DNA from: Gammaproteobacteria bacterium
Lineage (GTDB): Bacteria; Pseudomonadota; Gammaproteobacteria; Pseudomonadales; Azotimanducaceae
Reading direction: 5' to 3'
NCBI GenBank assembly: GCA_009843635.1
Contig: VYDB01000123.1
Coordinates: 1 to 64,000, forward strand
DNA length: 64,000 nt
Shown here: piece after piece, positions 26,693 through 35,984 of the stretch
Layout of the letters: every line of letters begins with the position of its first letter
Position numbering within the stretch: the first letter of the stretch is position 1
Program-made: the position numbers and the translations under genes
Notes under the pieces: model-generated
The model's input: the letters and a program-made list of their open reading frames with translations, nothing else
Told to the model about the DNA's origin: nothing
Database searches by the model: none

Positions 26693-28566
26693 CGCGGCAC
26701 ATACCAGATCGGCGAGCTGTAAGCCCGCTCTTGAGTGGTGAGGGGAACCTCCGGCGGCATGCGGGTCTTGAAGAAGGCGGCGTCAAAGGCCGTCCAACGC
26801 GGGGTTGGAATCTCCAGCACCCGCACATAGTAGAACGCGGCTTGGGCGGGGTGGAAGTCGGGGTCGCGCCAAACGGTTTGCAACGCCGCCGCGCCAATCG
26901 AGTTGCTGTAGGTGGCCGTCGCCACGTCCACCGTGCTGCCCACGGGCGGTGCCTTGCCAGTCTCGGCATCCACCCGGCGTCCGTCCGACAGCGCCACGTC
27001 GTACACCCGCTCGGCGGTCTCGCCGTTGTCCTGCAGCCAGCCCTTGACGATTTGCACCCGGTCCAGGTTCGCGCCCAAGGGATCCTTCAAGGCCTGCACC
27101 ATGAAGCTGGGCGCCACATCCTGCTGCCGCATGGGCAGGTCGCCGCCCATGGGCACCCCGTGGGCGTACCCTGCCGCGACCCAATCGGGCCGTTCAAGAT
27201 CCGCGGCCTCGAAGTTCCAGCCGCCAAAGAAGCGCAGGCTCAGGCGCGGCCCGGTGCTGGCGTAGGTCTCCTTGCGGGCGAGGGCGGCAAAGATGGACTC
27301 GCGGGTGTTCGCCTCCGCCCAGACGGCGGCGTATCCCGAAGCGGCCAATTCCCATTCCAGTTGCACGATGTCGGGAATGTTGACGAACGGCTCCAAGGCC
27401 CGTTCGGCGCTCGGTTCATGCCAACTGAACTTGCCCCAGAAGTTGTTTTCATCGGCCGACGGGATGCCGGTGTGGGAGTCGGTGCTGCCGATGAGGCCGA
27501 ACTTGTAGGGGTTTACGCCAACGTCCCCCATCAGCGCCAACCCGGTTCTAAGCGCCGGGCGGGCGTATTCGGCGGCGAACATCGCATCCTCATGGGGACG
27601 ACTCGCGCTGAATCCGGCGAAACGGTCCCAGGATTCATAGTCGGCAAACTCATCGTTTGGCGACACATAGGGATGGGTCTCGCTATCACCCTTAAACTGG
27701 GTCACTTCCAGCAGGGGCTCCCAGCGTGCCCGCAGCCGTGCGTAGTCCGCCGTGATGGCCTCGCCGTCGGAATCGGTGAGGCTGAACATCAGCCCCGCGC
27801 TCACGTTGCTGTTGTGGGGGATGGCCAGCGCCTGGCCACCAGTGCGGGCCTCGTAGTCGGCCAGAAACCGCCACAGCTCCCGGGGCCGGTCGCCATCGAA
27901 GGAACTGAAGGGCACCACCTGTCCGGCTCGCTCCGCGCCGTCTTGGAAGACGACGATGCGGTGCATGTTGCCGCCGCCCCGGCCCGACGACCATTCATAG
28001 CCGATCAAGGCGGTGAATCGACCCGGGTCGTTGTAGCGCTCCGCCTGCTCGGTGACGATCTGCCATACCGACTTGTTGTAGGCTGGGTTTTGCAGCAAGT
28101 CTTTGCGGCTGCTCAGCGCTTCGCCAAACTCCACTAGAATTTGGGCGGCCTGCTCCGGGCCAGCCTGGTGCATGGCATGCCAGCGCTGGCCGATTTCGGT
28201 GGCCAGCAGCCGGGCATCCCCAGCCTCCAAGGCTGGAAACAGGCCCATGTACTCGGCGTGGTCGGCAGCCACCAAGAAGTCCAGTGGCCGATTCAGCTTG
28301 ACCGGGCGGCCATTGTGGGCGGTGACCGCATCGCCCCGGGCCAGCCGGTACAGCTCGTCGTGCCCGAAGCGGACATTGCCGCCCGCCGCGGCGTCCGGCG
28401 ACAGGTTGGTGTGGACGTGGGTGTCGCCCCAATAGAGATGCTTGGCCGGCGAGGCATTCAGGCTTGGCGAATAGAATGGGCCTTCGGATTCGTCCGCTAC
28501 GGCGGCCGCCGCCAGCGCCGCAGCCACGCCGGCGCAGAGCGCGTGCCACGCAGCCAGCCGGTTCAC
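26689..28566 (-). CDS. Exported DUF3604 protein
   Basis: A 625-residue protein with an Ala-rich signal peptide (residues 1-25, likely cleaved near AVADES) and the DUF3604 family body, which begins LYWGDTHVHTNLS. The HVH and later His/Asp motifs (VAADHAEYMGLF near residue 100, GSTDSHTGIPS near 360) recall PHP-type metallophosphoesterases, so a periplasmic metal-dependent hydrolase is plausible, but the family has no settled function. It starts with GTG in the stop of the DUF1499 gene (GTGA overlap) and is coupled to the hydroxylase downstream. Confidence 0.85.
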   Translation of the reverse strand: MNRLAAWHALCAGVAAALAAAAVADESEGPFYSPSLNASPAKHLYWGDTHVHTNLSPDAAAGGNVRFGHDELYRLARGDAVTAHNGRPVKLNRPLDFLVAADHAEYMGLFPALEAGDARLLATEIGQRWHAMHQAGPEQAAQILVEFGEALSSRKDLLQNPAYNKSVWQIVTEQAERYNDPGRFTALIGYEWSSGRGGGNMHRIVVFQDGAERAGQVVPFSSFDGDRPRELWRFLADYEARTGGQALAIPHNSNVSAGLMFSLTDSDGEAITADYARLRARWEPLLEVTQFKGDSETHPYVSPNDEFADYESWDRFAGFSASRPHEDAMFAAEYARPALRTGLALMGDVGVNPYKFGLIGSTDSHTGIPSADENNFWGKFSWHEPSAERALEPFVNIPDIVQLEWELAASGYAAVWAEANTRESIFAALARKETYASTGPRLSLRFFGGWNFEAADLERPDWVAAGYAHGVPMGGDLPMRQQDVAPSFMVQALKDPLGANLDRVQIVKGWLQDNGETAERVYDVALSDGRRVDAETGKAPPVGSTVDVATATYSNSIGAAALQTVWRDPDFHPAQAAFYYVRVLEIPTPRWTAFDAAFFKTRMPPEVPLTTQERAYSSPIWYVPR

Positions 28567-29306
28567 TGATCTTCGCCGGACAGACGCCGCAAAATCTCGC
28601 CGATGCGCTCGGCGTTGGTGCCCATGTCGCTCACCCCGACCCGGGACACGCTGCGCACGTCAATCTGGGCGCCTTGGGGATGCTGCCGCACCCGCACCGC
28701 CACGTCATCCTTGAAGCCGAACCAAAACGTGGTGGCGGTGGCCTCGATCAGGCCGAGCGGCGGATGCTCGGCCACGATCTCCATCCCTAAGCCCAGCAGC
28801 GCGGCGCGCGCTTCGGCGAAGGCTGCCTCGGGATCCGCTTGCAAGGTTAGCGGCGCAACCCACGGAAAGGCCTCCGACTGCAGTGGGGCAATGGTCTCGG
28901 CATCGAAGTCCAGCGTGTTGAACTGCCCGCCGCCCAGCGACGCGCGCAGCGAATCGACCGCTATGAACGGCGGCGGCTCCTCGACATCGGTGGAAACGTG
29001 GTGGATCGGCGGCACCGACAGGACCCGAAACAACTGCAGGCCCAAGTAAGCGATCGACAACACGCCGATTGTCAACCCGATGGCACAGGCGCGCAGGTCG
29101 CGCGGCAAGCGCCGCCGCCGGGCGACGAGCACGGCGGCCATGGCGCTGGCGGTTCCAACCACCGCCAACGCGCTGCCGAGCAGCAGAATCGCGATCCCCG
29201 TTTCCCAGTTCCACAGGCCGAACCGGGAACCCAACGCGGCGATGGGCAGCAGCGCAGCCCCTGCCATGGCAGCGATCAGAATCGTTCGAGACCACCAGGC
29301 TGTCAT
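28563..29306 (-). CDS. DUF1499 membrane protein, copy 1
   Basis: A 247-residue protein with three or four N-terminal membrane segments (residues 8-30, 34-66 and 78-95) and a C-terminal DUF1499 domain ending EILRRLSGEDQ. It is a tandem paralogue of the next gene upstream: the C-terminal 90 residues are almost identical, while the membrane part has diverged. ATG 29306 aligns with the start of the other copy; a GTG at 29333 overlapping the preceding stop (GTGA) is an alternative. Function unknown. Confidence 0.8.
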   Translation of the reverse strand: MTAWWSRTILIAAMAGAALLPIAALGSRFGLWNWETGIAILLLGSALAVVGTASAMAAVLVARRRRLPRDLRACAIGLTIGVLSIAYLGLQLFRVLSVPPIHHVSTDVEEPPPFIAVDSLRASLGGGQFNTLDFDAETIAPLQSEAFPWVAPLTLQADPEAAFAEARAALLGLGMEIVAEHPPLGLIEATATTFWFGFKDDVAVRVRQHPQGAQIDVRSVSRVGVSDMGTNAERIGEILRRLSGEDQ

Positions 29307-29329
29307 GAACAACCCCCGACCCTGCCCGT

Positions 29330-30061
29330 TCACTGATCCGCGGCGGACAGGCGCCGCAAGATCTCGCCGATGCGTTTGGCGTTGACGCCGCCATCGCTCC
29401 TCCCGACCCGGGAGATGCTGCGCACATCGACCAGGGCGCCTTGCGGGTGGGGACGCACCCGAACCGCCACATCATCTTTGAAGCCGAACCAGAAGGTCGT
29501 GGCGGTGGCTTCGATCAGGCCTTGCTGCGGATGTTCAGCGACGATTTCAAGCCCCATGCCTTGCAGCGCGGCGAGGGCTTTGGCGAAGGCAGCCTCCGGC
29601 GTCGCCGGCATCGTCAGCGGCACAACCCACGGATAGAACTCGGCCTGCAGGGGGGCGGTGGTTTCGGCATCGAAGTCCAGCGAATTGGAGACGGTGCCCC
29701 GCAACTCAGCGACTTCAATGAATGGCGGCGGATCCTCAGTATCCGTGGAAACGTGGTGGATGGGCGGAACCGTCGCGAAGCTGTACTGCAGCTGACCCAC
29801 GTAGGCGGCCGCCAACAGGCAAATGACCAAACCAACAGCCGAGGCGCCCAGATCCTTGGGCAGGCGGCGCCGCCAAGCGACGGCCACGGCGACAATGGCG
29901 ATCAACGCCACGATGACCGCAAGCCAGCCGCCCACCCGCAAAAACTGAATGCCAGTGCCGATGCCCCACAGCCCCAATCGGCTGCCCAACGCGCCGATGG
30001 GCAGCAACGCGGTTGCCCCCACGGCGCCAAGCAAAACTGCCCGAGACCACCAAGTCGTCAT
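29330..30061 (-). CDS. DUF1499 membrane protein, copy 2
   Basis: A 243-residue paralogue of the downstream gene with the same layout: N-terminal MTTWWSRA, membrane helices, then the DUF1499 domain with TTFWFGFKDDVAVRVR. The ATG at 30061 has a strong GGAAGGGAGG ribosome binding site. It is the first gene of the probable seven-gene minus-strand operon. The strong conservation of the C-terminal halves against divergent membrane parts suggests selection on the soluble domain or gene conversion. Confidence 0.8.
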   Translation of the reverse strand: MTTWWSRAVLLGAVGATALLPIGALGSRLGLWGIGTGIQFLRVGGWLAVIVALIAIVAVAVAWRRRLPKDLGASAVGLVICLLAAAYVGQLQYSFATVPPIHHVSTDTEDPPPFIEVAELRGTVSNSLDFDAETTAPLQAEFYPWVVPLTMPATPEAAFAKALAALQGMGLEIVAEHPQQGLIEATATTFWFGFKDDVAVRVRPHPQGALVDVRSISRVGRSDGGVNAKRIGEILRRLSAADQ

Positions 30062-30101
30062 GAGCCTCCCTTCCAACGTGTCAACTGCGGCGAGGGAGGG
30101 A

Positions 30102-30110
30102 CTTATAGCA
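30102..30110 (-). promoter_or_regulatory. Extended -10 promoter of the DUF1499-gap operon
   Basis: On the minus strand the bases read TGCTATAAG, an extended -10 (TGn plus TATAAG, 5 of 6). No clear -35 is present, which extended -10 promoters can do without. Transcription would begin about 34 nt before the ATG at 30061. Confidence 0.45.
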
Positions 30111-30130
30111 CACTCACGAGAGTCGGCGCC

Positions 30131-30271
30131 TCACAACTGAGTTGAAAGCCGCAGCTTCGTGCTGCTTTTGACTTCGGTGACCGCGATGTGCGAGTGCAGT
30201 TCGTGGATGTAGGGATTGGTCAACAAGGTGTTGCCAATGAATCCTTCAGTGGCCACGAGTGATGATCGGCG
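30131..30271 (-). pseudogene. Remnant of an Lrp/AsnC-type regulator C-terminus
   Basis: The minus strand is open for 46 codons before a stop at 30131-30133. It contains NPYIHELHSHIAVTEVKSST near its end, which resembles the C-terminal strand of Lrp/AsnC regulators (pattern: I-A-x-x-x-V-K-x-x-T). A stop codon at 30272-30274 closes the frame upstream, and no DNA-binding domain is present. I read it as the decayed 3' end of a regulator that once accompanied the adjacent DUF917/HyuA genes. The match is short and therefore tentative. Confidence 0.4.
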
Positions 30272-30301
30272 TTATCAGTTCAATGATCATGGATGTCCTG
30301 G

Positions 30302-31393
30302 TCAGTCACAGATGTCCTCCAGAGGGACAAAGGGCTCATCGAGCCCGAAGGCCTGGGGACCGAACACGGCGAGGGAGTCGGGCGTTCGCATAATTGGCGC
30401 AGCGCTCGTGGCGATCACCTTGAGCCGCTGGCCGTACTTCAGGCCATCCACCGGAATCGGCTCGCCCGTTTCCCGGTCAACCAAGCAGATCAGGTCGGGC
30501 ACCAACGCCTTCACCTGGCCGTCCTGCCGTGCGATGAGGTGCTCGTTCTGAAAGGCGATCTCCATCATGGAATCCGAGCCGTCCAGCGCCGCCAGTTCGC
30601 AATGACCGATGGAGAATCCCAGTTTCGTCTCCCGGCGTATGTCCCGCACCTTGCCGTCAAACAGGATCCTGCAGTGGTTGTAGTAAGGCGTGGTGTGCAG
30701 GTAGTCGACCAGCATTTGCACAGGATCCCCCTCCCTGCGGCCTCGGGCGAGCGTTCGCCCTAGGTCGCGGGCGAGCGTGAGCGTGCCTCGGACGGCCGTG
30801 CGCTTCACATCGCTCCCGGACATCGGGTAGCTTGAGAGCACGACGCTGCACCCAAGCTGCACCGAAGCAACCCGCACTAGGTCTTCCGCAGATTTGGCAT
30901 CGTCGGCATCGATGACCAAGGACGTGAGATGGTCGTCCACCACCGCCAAGGGCGTGGAGGACACGCCGCCGACGTTGAAGGTGGTCATTTGCAATTCCGG
31001 GAAGGCGCGGCCCATGCCGTCGGCATCAATCAGGGGCAACCCCAATCTGGCCGCGGCCATCACCGGCAAGAGCGAATTGACGCCGCCGATCTCGATGCCG
31101 ATCAGGGCATCAGCCGCACGACCCAGCCGCTGCTCAAGGCGCTTCACGGCCAAATCGACATCGTCGCCGCAAGCGGCCTTCTCGCCGAGCACGGTCGGCA
31201 CGCCAAGCATTGCGATGGTGATGACTTGCGCGTCGTCATCCAGTGCATCCACCTCAACGACTGTCGGCATCCCATGCTGCTCGATCGCGTTCATGGCCAG
31301 CAGCCAGCCGACATAGGGATCGCCACCGCCACCCGTGCCCAAGAAGGCTGCGCCGGTGGCGATGTCCAGCAGATCGTCCGTTCCGATTCGCAT
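30302..31393 (-). CDS. DUF917 family protein
   Basis: A 363-residue DUF917 protein (S-methyl-thiohydantoin desulfurase-like family). The signature AAFLGTGGGGDPYVG is near residue 14 and IGIEIGGVNSLLPVMAAARLGLPLIDADGMGRAFPE-type blocks lie near residues 98-135. Members usually sit next to HyuA-like ATP-dependent hydrolases, as here: it begins 3 nt after hyuA. Together they may process a hydantoin-, amide- or lactam-like compound. The exact substrate is unknown. Confidence 0.85.
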   Translation of the reverse strand: MRIGTDDLLDIATGAAFLGTGGGGDPYVGWLLAMNAIEQHGMPTVVEVDALDDDAQVITIAMLGVPTVLGEKAACGDDVDLAVKRLEQRLGRAADALIGIEIGGVNSLLPVMAAARLGLPLIDADGMGRAFPELQMTTFNVGGVSSTPLAVVDDHLTSLVIDADDAKSAEDLVRVASVQLGCSVVLSSYPMSGSDVKRTAVRGTLTLARDLGRTLARGRREGDPVQMLVDYLHTTPYYNHCRILFDGKVRDIRRETKLGFSIGHCELAALDGSDSMMEIAFQNEHLIARQDGQVKALVPDLICLVDRETGEPIPVDGLKYGQRLKVIATSAAPIMRTPDSLAVFGPQAFGLDEPFVPLEDICD

Positions 31394-31396
31394 GGT

Positions 31397-32974
31397 TCAG
31401 CTGCCGCACCGAGGGGAGGCAAGGCGACGATCGCCCGCCAGGTCGCCCGCCACCTTGACGCGGATGCGCACCGCTCCCCCGGGCATGTAGGCCAGCGGCA
31501 CTTCCTCGATGTCAACCGTCTCAAGCGAGTCGGCGTTGGCGCCCATCTCAATGGCTTGGGTTCTTGCCTCCTCCACGGCTGTTTCCAGGGCGGACTCTCG
31601 GCCAGTCGCCTCGTAGGCGAAGATCCGGTCGGTCTCGCCGCTGATCTGCGCGATCGAGGCGCCGATGGCGTTGGCAACGCCAGCATGCTCGGGAACGGTC
31701 ATCTCGGAAGTGCCCGGAATGTCGTCTCGGACCAACACGGAGCCGCCGCCGACCAGCACTAGGGGCACTGGCGCAGCATTGGTCTTCATCCGGTCCACGC
31801 CGTCGGCGAGGATCTCGTGAATGCGCTCGATGCCCGCCTCCGTGGCCTGTGCTGGCAGCGGCTTGACCAATGACCGGTCGCCGAGATTCGCGTAACCGCC
31901 GGCAACTGCCAGATCCGTGGCGCACAGCGTTTGACCGCCGAATGCCAACGCCTCGCGGGTGAGCCGGTAGCCAAGCGATTCGGGCCCGATGTGGACCTCG
32001 GACCCGTTGGTCCTCACCAAGGAACCGCCGCCTAGGCCAAGCGCCAGCACGTCCGGCATTCTGAAATTGGTGCGCACGCCGCCGATGCGCACCGTGAGCG
32101 ACGACTCCCGCGGAAACCCGTTCACCAAAACGCCGATGTCGGTCGTGGTGCCGCCGATATCGACGACGAGCGCGTTGTTCAGCCCCGAGAGGCAAGCGGC
32201 TCCCCGGATGCTGTTGGTCGGCCCCGAAGCAAAGGTGAGCACCGGATACTGCGCCACCGTTTCGGCCTTCATCAGCGTGCCGTCGTTCTGGCTGATGAAG
32301 AAGGGCGCGGTGATCTTCAACTGCTTGAGGGCGTTGCTGAACGAGCGGATCACTTCACGAGAGAGCTGGGCAAGGCTCGCGTTCATGACCGCCGCATTCT
32401 CCCGTTCGAGAATGCCCATGCGCCCGATCTTGGAGGAAAGCGTGATGGCGAGGTCCGGTGCCTCATCCTGGACGATTTCCCTGGCCCGCAGTTCCATGGC
32501 GGCGTTCACCGGCGAGAAGAGGCCCGTGATCGCTACGGTCTGCAATCCGGCCTCCCGCATTGCCCTTGCGGCACTGGCAATCCCGGACTCATCGAGTGGG
32601 TCGGCGATGCTCCCATCGAATCGGTAGCCCCCGCGAATCAGATGCTGCTGGCCGTTGACCGCCTTGGCGATGCCTGCGGGCCAATCACTGAGGGGCAAAA
32701 CCCCCCGCGACGACGGCAGCGCGATTCGCAGGATGCCCACCGGCAGCAGCCCCCGGCGCTCGACGAACGCATTGGTGAACTGGGTGGTCCCGATCATCAC
32801 CTGCTTGACAGCTGGCGCCTCGACGCCGGATTTGGCCAACACGGTGCTGATTGCGTTGACGATGCCGTCGCTCAGGCCGGTGGTGGTCGGTGCCTTATGG
32901 GAGGAAAGGACGCGCTGCCCCTCCATGATGACAGCGTCCGTGTTGGTCCCGCCGACGTCCACCCCGATGCGCAC
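31397..32974 (-). CDS. hyuA: Hydantoinase/oxoprolinase A-type protein (HyuA)
   Basis: A 525-residue member of the HyuA/oxoprolinase family with an ASKHA-type ATP-binding fold: MRIGVDVGGTNTDAVIM at the N-terminus and VVDIGGTTTDIGVL near residue 272 are its phosphate motifs. It would couple ATP hydrolysis to ring opening of a hydantoin-like or oxoproline-like substrate. It starts with GTG after GGTGGAG and is followed by a DUF917 gene, a frequent pairing. There is no separate HyuB subunit here. Divergent from glyQS. Confidence 0.85.
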   Translation of the reverse strand: MRIGVDVGGTNTDAVIMEGQRVLSSHKAPTTTGLSDGIVNAISTVLAKSGVEAPAVKQVMIGTTQFTNAFVERRGLLPVGILRIALPSSRGVLPLSDWPAGIAKAVNGQQHLIRGGYRFDGSIADPLDESGIASAARAMREAGLQTVAITGLFSPVNAAMELRAREIVQDEAPDLAITLSSKIGRMGILERENAAVMNASLAQLSREVIRSFSNALKQLKITAPFFISQNDGTLMKAETVAQYPVLTFASGPTNSIRGAACLSGLNNALVVDIGGTTTDIGVLVNGFPRESSLTVRIGGVRTNFRMPDVLALGLGGGSLVRTNGSEVHIGPESLGYRLTREALAFGGQTLCATDLAVAGGYANLGDRSLVKPLPAQATEAGIERIHEILADGVDRMKTNAAPVPLVLVGGGSVLVRDDIPGTSEMTVPEHAGVANAIGASIAQISGETDRIFAYEATGRESALETAVEEARTQAIEMGANADSLETVDIEEVPLAYMPGGAVRIRVKVAGDLAGDRRLASPRCGS

Positions 32975-33119
32975 GCTTAAACTCCACCCATTGAAACACT
33001 TAAGGCGGGCATACTACTCAAGATTTGGATCCGATATGTCTTGATCCTTCCCGTATCGGTTATAGTGCGCCGCCTGTCGCATCGCGCCCCGAACCTGGCC
33101 CGCGCCAAGGAGACGCAAA

Positions 33120-34484
33120 GTGCCCGCAACGTCCATGGACGAACTGGTTTCGCTGTGCAAGCGTCGCGGCTTCGTGTTCCCGTCGAGCGACATCTACGGC
33201 GGCTTGCAGGGGCTCTACGACTACGGGCCGCTGGGCGTCGAATTGAAGAACAACCTCAAGGCCGCTTGGTGGCGGGCAATGGTCTATGAGCGCGATGACG
33301 TCGAGGGCCTGGACGCGGCATTGCTCACCCATCGCCAAGTGCTGCGCCACTCCGGCCACGAACAGACGTTCACCGATCCGCTGGTTGACTGCCGGCAGTG
33401 TAAAAGCCGATGGCGGGCCGACCAGATCGGCGACGCCTGTCCGGCCTGCGGGGCCAAGGACCTCACCGAGCCGCGCCCGTTCAACCTGATGTTCAAGACC
33501 AACGTGGGGCCGGTTGATGACGGGTCGGCCATCGCCTACCTGCGCCCGGAAACCGCCCAAGGCATCTTCACCAACTTCAAGAACGTGGTGGACGCCACTT
33601 CCCGCCGACTGCCCTTCGGCATCGCCCAGATCGGCAAGGCGTTCCGCAACGAAATCACGCCGCGCAACTTCGTCTTCCGCACCCGCGAGTTCGAGCAGAT
33701 GGAGCTGGAGTTTTTCGTTGCGCCGGGGGAGGACGAGGCGTGGCATCGGCGCTGGCTCGAAGCGCGGCTCGACTGGTGGGAAGCCCAGGGGGTGCCGCGC
33801 TCGACCGTGTCGGTTTACGAGGTGCCTGCAAGCGAGTTGGCGCACTACTCCAAGGCCACCTTCGACTTGATGTACCGCTTTCCCCATGGGGAGGACGAGC
33901 TGGAGGGCATCGCCAACCGCACGGACTTCGATTTGGGCGTCCACTCAAAGAATGCCGCTGAGTTGAACCTGACCGCCCAAGTGCCCGAAAACACCGAGTC
34001 CACCGCCCGCTTGGCGATCCAGGATACGGCCACCGGCGAGTGGCGGGTGCCGTTCGTCATCGAGCCCTCGGCGGGGGTGGACCGGGGCGTGCTAGCAGTC
34101 ATCAACGAGGCGTTCGAACAGGAGGAACTGCCCAACGGCAGCCAGCGCACGGTGCTGCGCTTGAAGCCGCACCTAGCGCCCATCAAGGCTGCCGTGCTGC
34201 CGTTGAAGCGCAACCACGAGGGCATCGTCGCCAAGGCCCGGGCCATCAAGCGCCAGCTTCAGAGCCTAGGGATGGGACGCATTCTCTACGAACACACTGG
34301 CAACATCGGCAAGGGCTACCGCCGCCACGATGAGGTCGGCACCCCCATGTGCGTCACCGTGGACTTCCAGACCCTTGAGGGGGACGACACCGTGACCGTG
34401 CGCGACCGCGACAGCATGGCCCAAGTCCGGGTGCCCATTGAGGAACTGGAATCCCATGTGCGCGGAGCGCTTGCCGATGGTTGA
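33120..34484 (+). CDS. glyQS: Glycyl-tRNA synthetase, single-chain type
   Basis: A 454-residue class IIa synthetase charging tRNA-Gly. Motif 2 is in [21 protein letters not shown] near residue 178, [11 protein letters not shown] near 143 contacts substrates, and motif 3 is in [10 protein letters not shown] near 316. A four-cysteine zinc ribbon lies near residues 92-118 (CRQC, CPAC). The GTG at 33120 follows AAGGAG. TATAGT at 33061-33066 could be a -10, but no -35 at a proper distance was found. The single-chain alpha2 form is unusual for gammaproteobacteria, which mostly carry glyQ plus glyS. gcvR overlaps its 3' end by 8 nt. Confidence 0.93.
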   Translation: MPATSMDELVSLCKRRGFVFPSSDIYGGLQGLYDYGPLGVELKNNLKAAWWRAMVYERDDVEGLDAALLTHRQVLRHSGHEQTFTDPLVDCRQCKSRWRADQIGDACPACGAKDLTEPRPFNLMFKTNVGPVDDGSAIAYLRPETAQGIFTNFKNVVDATSRRLPFGIAQIGKAFRNEITPRNFVFRTREFEQMELEFFVAPGEDEAWHRRWLEARLDWWEAQGVPRSTVSVYEVPASELAHYSKATFDLMYRFPHGEDELEGIANRTDFDLGVHSKNAAELNLTAQVPENTESTARLAIQDTATGEWRVPFVIEPSAGVDRGVLAVINEAFEQEELPNGSQRTVLRLKPHLAPIKAAVLPLKRNHEGIVAKARAIKRQLQSLGMGRILYEHTGNIGKGYRRHDEVGTPMCVTVDFQTLEGDDTVTVRDRDSMAQVRVPIEELESHVRGALADG

Positions 34485-35025
34485 TCGCCGGCCCCGTGCA
34501 GGACGGCGGGCGGTAGTTTCCACCATCGGCCGCGACCGCCCGGGCATCATCAACGAGCTTTCCGAACTGGCCGCCGAACTCGAGCTCAACATCGACGACA
34601 GCCGCATGACCGGGCTTGGCGAGGAGTTCGCCGTGCTGATGTCCCTGACCGGCAGCGAAAGCGGCCTCGCCGCCTTTGAAGCCCGGCTGAATGCGCTCGC
34701 TGAATCCAGGGGCTTCAGTACCCTGTTCCGTCTCACCGGCGAGCGCGAACCGGCGGCGGCGGCGCTTCCCTACCGGGTCAACCTGTCCGCCATGGACCAC
34801 CCCGGCATCGTGTATCGAGTCACGGGCTTCTTCGCCAGCCGCCGGATCAACATCCAGGACCTGCAAACCGGCACCCAGCGCGCCCCGCACACCGGAACGC
34901 CGCTGTTCAACGTGGCCATGACCATTGAAGTGCCTTCGACCCTGAAGATTCGGGCGCTGAGGGACGCCTTCGAACAGTTCTGCGCCGAACAGGATCTCGA
35001 CGGCGAGATTTCGGCCGCGCGTTAG
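34477..35025 (+). CDS. gcvR: GcvR-like glycine cleavage regulator (two ACT domains)
   Basis: About 182 residues with two ACT domains: [20 protein letters not shown] near residue 14 and [20 protein letters not shown] near 101. In Escherichia coli GcvR antagonises GcvA to repress the glycine cleavage operon. The ATG at 34477 lies in the 3' end of glyQS, 9 nt after GGAG, and the frames overlap by 8 nt. Coupling a glycine-responsive regulator to glycyl-tRNA synthetase makes sense as glycine management. No gcv genes are in the window. Confidence 0.8.
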   Translation: MVDRRPRAGRRAVVSTIGRDRPGIINELSELAAELELNIDDSRMTGLGEEFAVLMSLTGSESGLAAFEARLNALAESRGFSTLFRLTGEREPAAAALPYRVNLSAMDHPGIVYRVTGFFASRRINIQDLQTGTQRAPHTGTPLFNVAMTIEVPSTLKIRALRDAFEQFCAEQDLDGEISAAR

Positions 35026-35175
35026 CGGCTTTTGCGAGTCAATTTCCCACAGGCATTGCAGAGATATCCACTAGGTACGGCACGATGCGCTTCTTAGACT
35101 GGCCCCATGAAATCGCTCTTGGGACAGGCAGAATCAATGCTCGGCGCCATGCGGGGACGGCAAGGGTAGCGCCCC

Positions 35176-35382
35176 ATGGCCAGCCGGCGCATCGTGATCA
35201 CCATCGACGGGCAGGCGCACGATGTCCTCAAACGCTATGCCGCCCGTCGCAACACCACCATCGGCGGCTTGGTGAAAGCCTACCTGATGCGCATTGCCGA
35301 AGCGGAGCACCGGGCGCTTGAGGCGCGGGAGCGCATTCGGGCGATGAATCGAAAGCCGCAAAACGACGATCCGAAACCATGA
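35176..35382 (+). CDS. Small ribbon-helix-helix-like protein
   Basis: A 68-residue basic protein whose start, RRIVITIDGQAHDVLKRYA, followed by TTIGGLVKAYL, has the strand-helix-helix pattern of ribbon-helix-helix DNA-binding proteins; the C-terminal half is a charged helix. Its stop overlaps the carbonic anhydrase start (ATGA), so both are coupled. It might be an antitoxin-like or autoregulatory repressor of the pair, but no toxin is next to it. Confidence 0.5.
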   Translation: MASRRIVITIDGQAHDVLKRYAARRNTTIGGLVKAYLMRIAEAEHRALEARERIRAMNRKPQNDDPKP

Positions 35383-35978
35383 TCGAACCGCTTGAAGCCT
35401 TGCAACGCCTACGCGCAGGCAATGCCCGCTTCGTCGCTGGCACACCGCATCCGTCGCCTCGAAGCCGATTGCAGGCCCTAGGTCCCCAACACCCCTTCGC
35501 CGCAGTGCTCGGCTGCGCCGACTCGCGCTGCCCGGTGGAGGCCATCTTCGACCAGGGCTTCGGCGAGCTGTTCGTGGTGCGGGTGGCTGGCAACGTGGCG
35601 GGCGCTGCCCAAATTGGGAGCCTTGAATTTGCCGTGGAGGCACTCGGCGTCCGGCTCATCCTCGTGCTCGGTCACCAGAACTGCGGTGCCGTACAGGCAG
35701 CCCTGCAGCGGCCCGACGGCCTGCCGGCCGCCTTGGACGGCATCATCGACGCCATTGAACCGGCCATCGGCGACCTCCTGCCGGTGGCTGGAACCGAGCC
35801 TTTCGAAGCCATTTTGGAGAGGGCTGTCTCGGCCAACGCCCGCCACGCGGCCGAAGCGCTGCGCTCAAGCTCCGCCTTGATCAAGCGCGAAGTAGAGAGA
35901 GGCCAAGTGGCCATCGCCAGCGCCGTTTACGCCTTCGACACGGGCATCGTCACCTTTCTCGACCAACGAGGTGCGTAG
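35379..35978 (+). CDS. Beta-class carbonic anhydrase
   Basis: A 199-residue enzyme interconverting CO2 and bicarbonate. Zinc ligands are Cys48 and the Asp-Arg dyad in LGCADSRCP, and the His-x2-Cys pair in GHQNCGAV near residue 101. AGNVAG near 72 is also conserved. Complete for the class and without a signal peptide, so cytoplasmic. It is preceded by an overlapping small RHH-like gene and converges on a hypothetical gene. Confidence 0.92.
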   Translation: MIEPLEALQRLRAGNARFVAGTPHPSPRSRLQALGPQHPFAAVLGCADSRCPVEAIFDQGFGELFVVRVAGNVAGAAQIGSLEFAVEALGVRLILVLGHQNCGAVQAALQRPDGLPAALDGIIDAIEPAIGDLLPVAGTEPFEAILERAVSANARHAAEALRSSSALIKREVERGQVAIASAVYAFDTGIVTFLDQRGA

Positions 35979-35984
35979 CCCAGT

